This document shows, in pieces, positions 45,877 to 54,630 of a stretch of 64,000 bases of DNA; position 1 is the stretch's first letter; each line of letters begins with the position of its first letter. Under the pieces are notes generated by a model. That model did not search any database, was not told the origin of the DNA, and saw only the letters and a program-made list of their open reading frames with translations. The position numbers and the translations under genes were made by a program. The stretch spans positions 1 through 64,000 of the forward strand of contig NZ_BMRP01000003.1 in NCBI RefSeq assembly GCF_014648695.1, in the 5' to 3' direction. This DNA comes from Streptomyces albospinus (GTDB lineage: Bacteria; Actinomycetota; Actinomycetes; Streptomycetales; Streptomycetaceae).

Positions 45877-46042
45877 TACGGCGCACCGCACAAGGATGCA
45901 GGTCAGCAGGGTGTACGGACCGGATCGGCCATGCGTCCGAGCCACTGCTGTCGCCCGGCCCCGGTCCGGGCCGCGGCACCACGCGACCCGGACCCCGGGT
46001 GCATCGAGTGAGGTTCCGATGCCGCCGGTAACTGACGCTACA

Positions 46043-46867
46043 TCAGGGCAGGTTCTTCTCGATGGCCTCGATGTAGCACTTGATGAAGTGGTCCCGGACG
46101 CCGTCGGTGGCGGGCGCGAAGGCGTCGGCGGTCAGGCCCTTGGCGCGGTCCGCCAGGTTGCCCAGCAGGCCCATCGAGTCGTGGAGCCTGCCGCCGGAGT
46201 CGATGTACTTCAGCGCCTCGACATGGGTGTAGACGGGCTCGGGCGGGAGCTGCGGCACGATGTCGTTGTTGTTGACGAAGCGGAACATGCGGTTCTTGAA
46301 GCCCTTGTTGTATGCCGCCGCCAGGACGCGGTCGCAGGTACGGGGCTGTCCGTAGGTGTAGACGCCGTCCGCCTGGAGCCGCGGCTCCTCCAGGTACATC
46401 CGCGCCCCGGCGAGCATGGCGAGCGCGCCGCCGAGGCTGTGGCCGGTGAACCACACCGTCTGGTTGCCGGTGCGCAGTTCGGCCAGGGTGTCCTTGACGT
46501 CCGGGAAGATGGACTGGAGCGCCTCGGCGAATCCGTAGTGGGTGTAGCCCGTTTCGGCCGGACCCGGCCAGGGGGGTGTGGCGGCGTCCGAGAGCCAGTC
46601 GCGGATCTCCGCCGGTTCCGTGCCGCGGAACGCGGTGATGATCATGTGGTCGCTGGCCGCGGTGTACGCCTGGGTGTCCTCCAGCGGGAACGGCGGGGTG
46701 AACCGCGTCCGGTGGTGGCGCACCCGGTCGAAGCCCCAGGCGCCTGCCCGGGACTCGATGGTGGCCTGGTCCTTGTAGGCGAGATCGGACGCCTGGGCCA
46801 GCCAGTAGGCCAGAGGGAGGCTGTACCCGGTGGTCGCGTGGTGGTCGATCGCGGACGGCGCGGACAT
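46043..46867 (-). CDS. Class 3 lipase family protein
   Basis: A 274-residue alpha/beta-hydrolase of the lipase-3 family. The N-terminal AYWLAQASDLAYKD and the lid-side AFRGTE oxyanion motif precede the nucleophile elbow VWFTGHSLGGALAMLAGARM with S144. The Asp lies in NNNDIVPQLPP, and the terminal His is probably that of YTHVEAL. No signal peptide, so cytosolic or non-classically released. The ATG at 46867 follows an excellent aaaggag. Confidence 0.88.
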   Translation of the reverse strand: MSAPSAIDHHATTGYSLPLAYWLAQASDLAYKDQATIESRAGAWGFDRVRHHRTRFTPPFPLEDTQAYTAASDHMIITAFRGTEPAEIRDWLSDAATPPWPGPAETGYTHYGFAEALQSIFPDVKDTLAELRTGNQTVWFTGHSLGGALAMLAGARMYLEEPRLQADGVYTYGQPRTCDRVLAAAYNKGFKNRMFRFVNNNDIVPQLPPEPVYTHVEALKYIDSGGRLHDSMGLLGNLADRAKGLTADAFAPATDGVRDHFIKCYIEAIEKNLP

Positions 46868-47154
46868 GGGGGCTCCTTTCACGTGTCTCCTGCGGTGCAC
46901 CGGCGGGTCGCCCCGGTGCGAGAAGGCTCCCTTCGTAGCCGCGGATCTCCGGGCGGGGGCCGCCGCCACGCCCGTCGTCCCCCGAATGGCACGCGCTGCG
47001 GGCATGCAACCACCGTGCAACGTCGCAGCGGGTTGACTGGGCCGCCGCCTGCCGCGGCAACGGCCCCGGGGATCGCTCGGCGCCTCCGGAGACGGCTTCC
47101 GTGACGGCATCGGCGACGCCTCGGGCAACGGATTCGGCGACGAGAGGAACGACC

Positions 47155-47547
47155 ATGGACCGGCAACCCGCGCGGATCGGGCTCACCGCCGCCGCCTCGG
47201 AACTGCTGCGGTCGCTGCGCGAGCAGCACGGGCCGCTGATGTTCCACCAGTCCGGCGGCTGCTGCGACGGGAGCGCGCCGATGTGCTATCCGGCCGGGGA
47301 GTTCCGTACGGGGGCGTCGGACGTGCTGCTGGCCCGGCTTGCGGTGGTGGGGGTGCCGGAGCCGGTGGGCTTCTGGATGTCGGCCGAGCAGTTCGCCCGC
47401 TGGCGGCATACGCATCTGACGGTGGACGTCGTCCCGGGGCGGGGCAGCGGCTTCTCGCTGGAGGCGCCCGAGGGCGTCCGCTTCCTGATCCGCTCGCGGC
47501 TCTTCACCGAGGAGGAGCGGGCGCTGCTCGGTGAGCCCGAGGGGTGA
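47155..47547 (+). CDS. DUF779 protein, usual partner of aldehyde dehydrogenase
   Basis: A 130-residue DUF779 protein with the family cysteines in MFHQSGGCCDGSAPMCYPAG (about 26-45) and FWMSAEQFARWRHTHLTVDV. Related genes follow aldehyde dehydrogenase genes directly in actinobacteria (for example Rv0459 after Rv0458). Here the matching dehydrogenase is at 24380-25903, so about 21 kb of other DNA now separates them. The ATG at 47155 is behind gagagg. A strong terminator follows. Confidence 0.88.
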   Translation: MDRQPARIGLTAAASELLRSLREQHGPLMFHQSGGCCDGSAPMCYPAGEFRTGASDVLLARLAVVGVPEPVGFWMSAEQFARWRHTHLTVDVVPGRGSGFSLEAPEGVRFLIRSRLFTEEERALLGEPEG

Positions 47548-47565
47548 GCACGACGGAGCGCACTG

Positions 47566-47603
47566 GTGAGGCCCCGCGCACGGGGGAAGGCGCGGGGCCT
47601 CAC
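47566..47603 (+). terminator. Terminator after DUF779
   Basis: A perfect 14-bp stem (GTGAGGCCCCGCGC / GCGCGGGGCCTCAC) and a 10-nt loop, 18 bp after the stop. Confidence 0.88.
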
Positions 47604-47727
47604 CTTGGAGAACGGGCGTACGTCGGCCCGGGTTCCCCGGCCGTGAGGATTCTGCGGAATTTTTTTCCGGGGCTCCGGGCCGCGCCCCGTACGGCGCGTG
47701 CCGAGGCTGCCGACGGGCAGCCGGCGA

Positions 47728-48675
47728 TCATGCCTCGTCCTGGACCAGCCGCTCCAGCATGTCCTGGAATTCGGTGTCGACCACCACGCGCAGGCCCTCG
47801 CCGTCCGGCTCGCTCAGTGGTGTCATCACCCCGCGGCGCCACCAGAACACCCTGGGACTGATCGCGCCCGCCGCGTCCTCGTGGCCGGCGGCGGCGAACT
47901 GAGCCATGGCCTGGAGTGCCGGGATGACCTGGGCGTCGTGGATCCGGTGGAAGGCCAGCTGGTGGCGGAACGGCATGGCGACCAGCGCACCGTCCGGGGT
48001 GAGCTCGGTGCCCATGATGCGCCGGACCAGATCGTCCAGGACGAGCACCCGGCTGGCGGTGAAGAAGGAGTCCCCGAGCAGCACCTCGAACGCCGAGCCG
48101 TCACCGCGCCGGACCGTCTCATGGCCCTCGACCGGCAGGGCGCGCAGATTGTTCATCGCCCGGATCCGCAGCTCGGCCACGTCCCCCAAATCGGTCAGCG
48201 AGTCCTCGCTCAGCATCTGCACCGCCTCGGGCAGGTCCAGGGCGAGCACTTCCCGCAGGCCCGGCGCGGGCTCGCACCCGTAGCGGAAGGAGTCGGAGGC
48301 GGGGAGCGTCTCCTGGGCGACGACACGGGGGTAGAGGCAGGCCCGGATCTCGTCCTCGGAGAGGATCTCCAGCGGCTGGGGGCCGTCCATCGTGCGCAGT
48401 ACCTTGCCGACGTGGTCGCGGATCAGCGCGGGCCAGCTGCGCTCACCGCGGCGGTCGCGGTGGCAGACGGCGGCGAGGTTGCCCAGGCCGAACTGGCGGC
48501 CCGCGGAGTCGGTGACCACCGCGGCGTAGGCGGTGACCTCCAGGCCCTGCTCGGCGAATGCCTGGCGGACCTGTGATCTGAAGACACGGCCTTCCCGCTC
48601 CGAGAAGAAGCCGAACTCCTCATCGCGTGCGAGGTCGCGGGAATCCCGCTTCGGTCCTCGGCGGAACAGACCCAT
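47728..48675 (-). CDS. DUF1444 (YtpQ)-like protein
   Basis: A 315-residue cytosolic protein. The general pattern resembles DUF1444/YtpQ: an N-terminal helical part, a strand-rich middle (VTDSAGRQFGLGNLAAVCHR), LYPRVVAQETLPASDSFRYG, ALDLPEAVQMLSEDSL and DSFFTASRVLVLDDLVRRI. Function unknown. The ATG at 48675 follows gggaggaagag. Confidence 0.6.
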   Translation of the reverse strand: MGLFRRGPKRDSRDLARDEEFGFFSEREGRVFRSQVRQAFAEQGLEVTAYAAVVTDSAGRQFGLGNLAAVCHRDRRGERSWPALIRDHVGKVLRTMDGPQPLEILSEDEIRACLYPRVVAQETLPASDSFRYGCEPAPGLREVLALDLPEAVQMLSEDSLTDLGDVAELRIRAMNNLRALPVEGHETVRRGDGSAFEVLLGDSFFTASRVLVLDDLVRRIMGTELTPDGALVAMPFRHQLAFHRIHDAQVIPALQAMAQFAAAGHEDAAGAISPRVFWWRRGVMTPLSEPDGEGLRVVVDTEFQDMLERLVQDEA

Positions 48676-48855
48676 CTCTTCCTCCCGGCAGCGGCCATGA
48701 GCGTCGGCCCTTGAATGGGCCGATCGTAACGGGTGCCCAGGACGCCGGCGCCGCCCTGCTGCCGGGGACGGCGCAGGGCGGCGCGGCGGGCGGGGAGAAG
48801 GAAAGTTGAAGGGAGAAGGAAGGGGATCGTCCGGGGTCGGGCGGGGCGAGTGGCC

Positions 48856-49374
48856 CTAGCCGCCGATGTTCACGTCGATGCAGGCGTAGAAGGCGTTCGC
48901 GGTGTCGGCGATGTTCCAGACCGCGAGGATCTTCTGCTTGCCCGTGATACCACCGAAGTTGACGGTGTGTGAGACCTCTTCCGGGGGCTGGGCGCCGCCG
49001 CCGTCGATCTCGGCGACCTTCTGCCCGTTGGCGAAGTACTGCCAGTTGCTGGTGGCGTGGCGTGCCGTGAACCGCCAGGTGAAGGTCTGGGTGCTGCCGA
49101 TCGGGGTGACCTGCCAGGGCTTGGAGTCGTCGTCGAGGTCGGCGAACCGGCTGTTGCCGCCGCTGCAACTCGTCAGCCCCTTGGGCCCTTCCACGCTCTG
49201 CGGCTCCCACTTGATGGGTCCGCATTCGACGGTGCCGGCGGCGCACTGGGCCTGCCGGCTGGGCGGCGAGGAGACATAGCCGTGGGCGCCGGCCGGGCCG
49301 ACCGGCAGGGTGACGACGAGGAGGGGGGCGAGACCGGCGCCTATGGCGAGAGCCAGCCTTCTTTTCTTGTCCAT
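48856..49374 (-). CDS. AA10 lytic polysaccharide monooxygenase, secreted
   Basis: A 172-residue copper monooxygenase that oxidatively cleaves chitin (or cellulose). The signal peptide (residues 1-30, RRLALAIGAGLAPLLVVTL, ending AGA) is cut to expose H31, the first histidine-brace ligand (HGYVSSPPSRQ). H106 in TARHATSN is the second ligand, and FYACIDVNIG carries the axial aromatic. It is a single-domain enzyme with no chitin-binding module. A DasR-type box lies just upstream. It would act together with the GH18 chitinase at 19028. Confidence 0.93.
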   Translation of the reverse strand: MDKKRRLALAIGAGLAPLLVVTLPVGPAGAHGYVSSPPSRQAQCAAGTVECGPIKWEPQSVEGPKGLTSCSGGNSRFADLDDDSKPWQVTPIGSTQTFTWRFTARHATSNWQYFANGQKVAEIDGGGAQPPEEVSHTVNFGGITGKQKILAVWNIADTANAFYACIDVNIGG

Positions 49375-49419
49375 GTCAACCCTTTCGCGTAGGGGGGTGG
49401 TTGACGCGAGGGTGTGCCC

Positions 49420-49436
49420 ATTGGTCTAGACTTTAC
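49420..49436 (-). promoter_or_regulatory. DasR-type box upstream of the AA10 gene
   Basis: TTGGTCTAGACTT (49421-49433) matches the dre core TGGTCTAGACCA at 10 of 12 positions. It lies about 50 bp upstream of the AA10 start. The same box type precedes the chitinase gene. Confidence 0.7.
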
Positions 49437-49465
49437 TCAGTGACCGCGTACGGTCAAGAGTTCGC

Positions 49466-50482
49466 TCACGAGGACCGCGCGCTCGATGCCCGGACGATCA
49501 GCTCCGGGGCGAGGCGGACCGCACGGACCGGCCGCCGCGGTCCGGGAACGGCCGCACCGGCCGGGCCGCGGACGAGCAACCGGGCCGCCTCCGCGGCGAG
49601 TTCGGCGACCGGCTGGCAGACGGTGGTCAGCGCCGGATCGGCGAGGCCGGCGAGCGGGATGTCGTCGAAGCCGGTGACCGCGACGTCGCCCGGTACGTCG
49701 GCGCCGAGTTGGCGCAGCCGTTGCAGCGCGCCGACCGCGATGAGGTCGTTGGCGCAGACGACGGCGTCCGGACGGGACGGCCAGATCCGGTCGACGGCGG
49801 CCCGGCCCCACTCGACGGAGAAGTCGCCGAGCACCGTGCGTTCAGGGGCAGTCGGGTCCAGCGCGGCGGCCCCCGCCTCGTACGCCGTGCGGCGTTCGAC
49901 CGCCGCGGACGCGGTCCCGGCGGCACCCAGGAAGCAGGGGCGGCGGCGGCCGGTGGCGGCGAGATGGTCCAGCACGAGGGCCATGCCGGCCGCGTTGTCG
50001 ACGGCGACGGAGTCGGCGACGCCGGGCCCGCAGCCGCGGTCCAGCAGCACCAGCGGCACCTGCGCGGCGGCGTCCACCACCACCTCCCGGCTGCGCCGCT
50101 CGTCGGCCGGTATCAGCAGCAGGGCGTCGACCCGGCGCCCCAGGAGCTCGCCGATCCGGGCCGCCTCGGTCTCCGGGTCGTCGTCGCAGTCGGCGAGCAG
50201 CACGGCCCGGCCCCCGGCGTGCAGGGCACGCTCCAACTCCCGTACGAGGGACGGGAAGAAGGGGTTGGCGATCTGCGGCACGACGAGTCCGACGATGCCG
50301 GTGGAGCGGCTGCGCAGCGCGCGGGCGACGTGATTGGGCCGGTAGCCCAGGCGCTCGGCGGCCTCCCGTACGGTGCGCGCGGTCTCGGCACCGACCGGGC
50401 GGGTGCCGGCCAGGACGCGGGAGACGGTGGCGACCGAGCAGCCCGAGGCGCGCGCGACGTCTCGCAGGGTCACATCGGCCAC
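49466..50482 (-). CDS. LacI-family transcriptional regulator
   Basis: A 338-residue repressor. The helix-turn-helix and hinge (LRDVARASGCSVATVSRVLA, PNHVARALRSRSTG) are followed by the periplasmic-binding-like effector domain (GLVVPQIANPFFPSLVRELE, VTGFDDIPLAGLADPALTTV). Start GTG at 50482; upstream in-frame codons look non-coding. Divergent from the nucleoside hydrolase-MFS operon, with a LacI-type palindrome between, so it probably controls that operon in response to a nucleoside or ribose-like effector (inference). Confidence 0.92.
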   Translation of the reverse strand: MADVTLRDVARASGCSVATVSRVLAGTRPVGAETARTVREAAERLGYRPNHVARALRSRSTGIVGLVVPQIANPFFPSLVRELERALHAGGRAVLLADCDDDPETEAARIGELLGRRVDALLLIPADERRSREVVVDAAAQVPLVLLDRGCGPGVADSVAVDNAAGMALVLDHLAATGRRRPCFLGAAGTASAAVERRTAYEAGAAALDPTAPERTVLGDFSVEWGRAAVDRIWPSRPDAVVCANDLIAVGALQRLRQLGADVPGDVAVTGFDDIPLAGLADPALTTVCQPVAELAAEAARLLVRGPAGAAVPGPRRPVRAVRLAPELIVRASSARSS

Positions 50483-50675
50483 GGCGCCGCGCCTTCCACT
50501 ACGGGGCTCGGGCCGCGCGGGCAGCACCGTCCCGGATTTGACGGCAATCGTTATCACCGCGTGTGCACATCCGTATCAGCTGCGCACCTCCGCATACCAG
50601 GGGGTGGCCGGGTCACCTGCCTCACACTTCGTTGACACTTCATTGACATCGCCGCGCGCAATGAGCGAAATTTCC

Positions 50676-50689
50676 GGAGAACGTTTTCC
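50676..50689. promoter_or_regulatory. Candidate LacI-family operator
   Basis: GGAGAACGTTTTCC is a near-perfect palindrome centred on AACGTT, with the central CG step typical of LacI-family operators. It lies 28 bp downstream of a TTGACA (50643-50648) and 82 bp before the nucleoside hydrolase start. Confidence 0.6.
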
Positions 50690-50771
50690 CGAGGTAGCAG
50701 CCTGCTGCGGCGCGACCGGAGATCGAGTTCACCCGCACCACCCCGTTCCGCAGAGCAAAGGGGCTCTCCCG

Positions 50772-51722
50772 TTGGCCAGAAAGATCATCCTCGACTGCGA
50801 CCCGGGGCATGACGACGCGATCGCCATGCTCCTGGCGCACGGCAATCCCGACATCGAGCTGGTCGCGGTGACCACGGTGGTCGGGAACCAGACGCTGGAG
50901 AAGGTGACCCGCAACGCGCTGTCGGTGGCGGCCGTCGCCGGGATCACCGGGGTGCCGTTCGCCGCGGGCAACCCGCGTCCGCTGGTCCGGTCCGTCGAGA
51001 CCGCCCCGGACATCCACGGCGAGACCGGCCTGGACGGGCCCGAACTCCCCGAGCCCGCCTTCGAGCTGGACCGCCGGCACGCGGTCGACCTGATCATCGA
51101 CACCGTGATGTCCCACGAACCGGGCGAGATCACCATCGTTCCGACGGCCGGGCTGACCAACATCGCGATGGCCGTGCGCAAGGAGCCGCGGATCGCCGAG
51201 CGGGTGCGCGAGGTCGTCCTGATGGGCGGCGGCTACCACGAGGGCAACTGGAGCGCGGTCGCCGAGTTCAACATCATCATCGACCCCGAGGCCGCACACA
51301 TCGTCTTCAACGAGAAGTGGCCGGTCACCATGGTCGGCCTGGACCTCACCCACCAGGCGCTGGCCACCCCCGAGGTCGAGGCGAGGATCGCCGCGGTCGG
51401 CACCCGGCCGGCCCGGTTCGTGCTGGAGCTGCTGGACTTCTTCCGTGCGGCGTACCGGGAGAACCAGGGCTTCGAGTTCCCACCGGTGCACGACCCGTGC
51501 GCGGTGGCGTACGTCATCGACCCGGACGTGATGACCGTCCGCAAGGCGCCGGTCGACATCGAGCTGCGCGGCGCGCTGACCCTGGGCATGACCGTGACGG
51601 ACTTCCGGGCGCCGGCACCCGCCGACTGCCACACCCAGGTCGCGGTCGAGCTCGACCACGAGCGCTTCTGGAACCTCGTGGTGGACGCCCTGGAGCGGAT
51701 CGGCGAGGGCCGGGCAGCATGA
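50772..51722 (+). CDS. Nucleoside hydrolase
   Basis: A 316-residue ribonucleoside hydrolase that cleaves the N-glycosidic bond to give base and ribose. The calcium/ribose site DCDPGHDDAIAMLLA is at about residues 8-22, with VLMGGGYHEGNWSAVAEFNI further on and HDPCAVAYVIDP supplying the late Asp. I chose the rare TTG at 50772 because it is the only start with aaagggg spaced properly upstream and no upstream homology. Its stop overlaps the MFS ATG (ATGA), so it is one operon. Confidence 0.9.
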   Translation: MARKIILDCDPGHDDAIAMLLAHGNPDIELVAVTTVVGNQTLEKVTRNALSVAAVAGITGVPFAAGNPRPLVRSVETAPDIHGETGLDGPELPEPAFELDRRHAVDLIIDTVMSHEPGEITIVPTAGLTNIAMAVRKEPRIAERVREVVLMGGGYHEGNWSAVAEFNIIIDPEAAHIVFNEKWPVTMVGLDLTHQALATPEVEARIAAVGTRPARFVLELLDFFRAAYRENQGFEFPPVHDPCAVAYVIDPDVMTVRKAPVDIELRGALTLGMTVTDFRAPAPADCHTQVAVELDHERFWNLVVDALERIGEGRAA

Positions 51723-53158
51723 GCGTCTCCACCACACCGCGCCCCGCCGAGACGGCGGGCGGCGGGTCCGGCGTACGCATAGGCGTGCTGGTCACCGCGC
51801 TGCTCGCGGCCTGCTTCGCCTTCCAGCTGAACGCCAGCATGCTCAGCCCGGCGCTGAAGAGCATCGAGGACACCCTCGGTGCCAGCTCCGCCGAGGTCGG
51901 CCTGACCCAGACCGCGTTCTTCACGTCGGCGGCACTGTTCTCGCTGTTCCTGCCGCGGCTGGGCGACGTCCTCGGCCGCCGCCGGGTACTCGCCGGAATG
52001 CTGGGCCTGATGGTCATCGGCTGTGTCGTGGCCGCGCTGGCGACGAGCATCCCGATGCTGTTCGCCGGCCGGATCATCCAGGGCGTCAGCGGCCCGGTCG
52101 TCCCGCTGTGCCTGATCATGCTGCGGGTCGAGGTCAAGGAGCCCAAGCGGTACGGCACCCTGCTCGGCGTGATCACCGCCGTCAACGGCGGGATCGCCGG
52201 TGTCGACTCCCTGGCCGGCGGCTACCTCGCCGACCACCACGGCTTCCAGTCCGTGTTCTGGGCGATGGCGGTCGTCGCGGCGCTGGCCACGGCCCTGGTC
52301 GCCACCCTGACCCCGGAGTCCAAGGCGCCCACCGCGTCCCGCATGGACTGGCCCGGAGTGGCACTGCTGGTCGTCTCGGTCGGTGCGCTGCTGATCGCGC
52401 TGAACGAAGCGGGCAAGCTGGCCGCCGCGGACTGGCCGCTGATCGGCGTCCTGGTCGTCCTGGCCGCGGCTGCCTTCGCGCTGTTCTGGCGGACCGAGAA
52501 CCGCAGCGGGCACCCGCTGGTCGCCACCCACCACCTCAAGCAGCGCGGCACCTGGGCCACCCTGCTGACCACCGTGCTCACCATGACCGGTGTGTTCGCG
52601 GTGATGAACGGCCTGATCCCGGCGTTCGCCCAGGACGCCCAGGCCGGGCTCGGGATGTCCGCCGAGCAGTCCGCGTGGTGGACGCTGTCGCCGTACGCCC
52701 TCGCCGGACTGGCCATGGGCCCGGTGGCCGGGCGGCTCGCCGCCACCTTCGGCTACGGCCGGATCCTGCGGCTCGGCCTCATCGGCTCCGCGGGGTCGGT
52801 CGTGCTGATGCTGCTGACCATGCACAGCCAGTCCCACGTCCTGCTGCTGGTGACGTCGATCCTCGTCGGCATCACCTACGCGGGCGTGGCGAACATCGTG
52901 CTCAACGGACTCGGCATCGTCCTCTCCCCCGGCGACAACCCGGGCTTCCTGCCGGGGCTGAACGCCGGCGCGTTCAACCTGGGCGCGGGCCTGAGCTTCG
53001 CCGTCCTGTACGCGGTGAAGACCGCGGTCGCCCCCGCCGACCCGGCCTCGGCCGGCGGCTACACCGCGGGCATGATCGCCGGTGTGGTGATCCTGGCCAT
53101 CGCGCTGGCGACCTCGTTCCTGATCCCGAAGCCGGTGGCCGCCGAAGCCGAGAGCTGA
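51719..53158 (+). CDS. MFS transporter, likely nucleoside/base uptake
   Basis: A 479-residue 14-helix-type major facilitator (DHA2-like). Motif A is LGDVLGRRRVLAG; others are AGRIIQGVSGPVVPLCLIML and MGPVAGRLAATFGYGRILRL in the second half. The family mostly exports drugs, but the 4-bp overlap with the nucleoside hydrolase and the LacI regulator suggest nucleoside, base or ribose transport here (inference). A hairpin follows at 53179. Confidence 0.85.
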   Translation: MSVSTTPRPAETAGGGSGVRIGVLVTALLAACFAFQLNASMLSPALKSIEDTLGASSAEVGLTQTAFFTSAALFSLFLPRLGDVLGRRRVLAGMLGLMVIGCVVAALATSIPMLFAGRIIQGVSGPVVPLCLIMLRVEVKEPKRYGTLLGVITAVNGGIAGVDSLAGGYLADHHGFQSVFWAMAVVAALATALVATLTPESKAPTASRMDWPGVALLVVSVGALLIALNEAGKLAAADWPLIGVLVVLAAAAFALFWRTENRSGHPLVATHHLKQRGTWATLLTTVLTMTGVFAVMNGLIPAFAQDAQAGLGMSAEQSAWWTLSPYALAGLAMGPVAGRLAATFGYGRILRLGLIGSAGSVVLMLLTMHSQSHVLLLVTSILVGITYAGVANIVLNGLGIVLSPGDNPGFLPGLNAGAFNLGAGLSFAVLYAVKTAVAPADPASAGGYTAGMIAGVVILAIALATSFLIPKPVAAEAES

Positions 53159-53178
53159 CACGGACGCCCGTGCGCACC

Positions 53179-53210
53179 GCCCGCCGCCCCGGATGCCCCG
53201 GTCGGCGGGC
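53179..53210 (+). terminator. Hairpin after the MFS gene
   Basis: GCCCGCCG (53179-53186) pairs with CGGCGGGC (53203-53210). It starts 20 bp past the MFS stop; plausible terminator. Confidence 0.5.
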
Positions 53211-53310
53211 GCTCGCGTATCCGGCCCCGGTGCGCCGCGGCCCTGCCGGTCTCCGTGTTGTCACCGCGGGGGGAACAGGGAGACTGGAATCGGAGGCAAC
53301 GGAGGCAGCA

Positions 53311-53727
53311 ATGGTCATGGAACACGGTATGGACAAGACCGGCCCCGCCCGGGACGACATGATGAAGAAGCAGCTGCGAGGCCAGATGACGCTGGACCGT
53401 TCGCTGCGTGCGGACGAGAACCGGGAGCTGGAGCCGGCGGGCGAGGACCAGCCGGTGGCCGCACCGTCGCCGGAGAGCGTCTTCCGGGGCGGCACCCCGC
53501 ACGGCATGACCGAACAGGACGTCGGTCTGCGCTCCGAGCTCGCGCAGTACCTCGGCCGCAGCCTCTACCCGGCCGAGCGCAACGACGTCATCCGCACCCT
53601 GCGGCGCAACCACGCCCCGGACCGCCTGGTCACGATGGCCGAGCAGCTGCCCGCGCACCACCGCTACGGCAATGTGCAGGGCATCGCCGAGTCCCTGGGG
53701 CTGGGCACGGAGGACCGCCGCTCCTGA
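53311..53727 (+). CDS. DUF2795 protein
   Basis: A 138-residue cytosolic protein. The N-terminal half is charged and probably disordered (DDMMKKQLRGQMTLDRSLRA). The DUF2795 domain occupies the C-terminal half (LRSELAQYLGRSLYPAERND, RLVTMAEQLPAHHRYGNVQG). A start ATG at 53311 lies behind ggaggcagca. Function unknown; common in actinobacteria. Confidence 0.82.
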   Translation: MVMEHGMDKTGPARDDMMKKQLRGQMTLDRSLRADENRELEPAGEDQPVAAPSPESVFRGGTPHGMTEQDVGLRSELAQYLGRSLYPAERNDVIRTLRRNHAPDRLVTMAEQLPAHHRYGNVQGIAESLGLGTEDRRS

Positions 53728-53821
53728 GGCCGGGGCGCGTCCGGTGGCGGACAATTACTACGAGGCACACTCCCGGCGCACAGACGCACCGGACGCGGAG
53801 ACGCGGAGGAGGAGGGCGGCA

Positions 53822-54301
53822 ATGTCCGACGACGCCATGGGCGACGAGGTCTATCAGCCGCCCAGATCCGATCCCCAAGACAACCCCAACGACCTCGACA
53901 TGGAGGACGCCCTGGACGAGCCGGGGCTCGACGAGGCGCTGGACAGCGGCTATTCGCCGCCCGAGCGCCCGTTTGTGGTGAACCACGAGGGCACCACGGC
54001 GCAGGAGCAGCACGACCGGGAAACCCTCGCCCACCGGCTGTCCGTGGAGCTCCCGGACGTCTGCGCACCGGAGGGCGACGGCATCGGCGACCTGTGCGAC
54101 GGAGCCGGCGAACCGTACGACGACCAGGTGGGCGCCGAGCGCGCCGGGCGGATCGTCAGCTACGACGACGGCTTCTGGCGCGGCAGCAGCAACGACATCG
54201 TCGCCCGCGACGTCGGGATCGACGGCGGCGCCGCGTCCGCCGAGGAGGCGGCGGTGCACATCGCCCACGATGTCGGCGGTGTGGTCGAGGGCGAGATCTG
54301 A
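53822..54301 (+). CDS. DUF5709 protein
   Basis: A 159-residue, very acidic protein matching DUF5709: MGDEVYQPPRSDPQDN, DALDEPGLDEALDSGYSPPE, then GRIVSYDDGFWRGSSNDIVA and AEEAAVHIAHDVGG. The ATG at 53822 is behind aggaggaggg. Typical Streptomyces small acidic protein, often near stress genes; function unknown. Confidence 0.85.
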   Translation: MSDDAMGDEVYQPPRSDPQDNPNDLDMEDALDEPGLDEALDSGYSPPERPFVVNHEGTTAQEQHDRETLAHRLSVELPDVCAPEGDGIGDLCDGAGEPYDDQVGAERAGRIVSYDDGFWRGSSNDIVARDVGIDGGAASAEEAAVHIAHDVGGVVEGEI

Positions 54302-54316
54302 CCGGCCGGCCCCTGG

Positions 54317-54630
54317 TCAGCGGCCCAGCGCGTCGCGGAGCTGCTCCTTGGTCATCGACGAGCGACCCTCGATGTGCTGCCGTAGAGCTGGTCCCTGGTC
54401 GGGCCCTGCGCCCCCTTGTGCGAGCGCTCGCCGCCGCGCTGCGCGGCGGACTCGGGGTCGCGGGTGGAGACCTTTCCGGGCTTGCGGGCCTCGCCCGCGC
54501 GGGCGCGCTCCGTGTTCACCGTCCGGGCGGCGATCTCTTCGGCGCGCCTGGCCGGCACACCCCGCTGCCTGGCGCTCTCCTCGATGTGCTCGTACCGGCG
54601 CTCCCGCTTGGCGCTGGAACCTGCCGGCAT
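54317..54630 (-). pseudogene. Frameshifted small 'plasmid stabilisation'-type protein
   Basis: The frame from ATG 54630 encodes the usual family start (KRERRYEHIEESARQRGVPA, RGGERSHKGAQGPTRDQLY) but then departs from the family (GSTSRVARR) and stops at 54352. The expected C-terminus IEGRSSMTKEQLRDALGR is encoded directly downstream in another frame, ending at 54317. In relatives of this family I expect about four extra residues after QLY, which suggests a small deletion near 54378. A 92-residue truncated product is still possible. Role of the family unproven. Confidence 0.65.

Noticed and set aside
47544..47861. A frame starting at the DUF779 stop and running + strand
   Set aside because: It passes through a strong terminator and into the antisense of the DUF1444-like gene; Pro/Arg-rich with no features.
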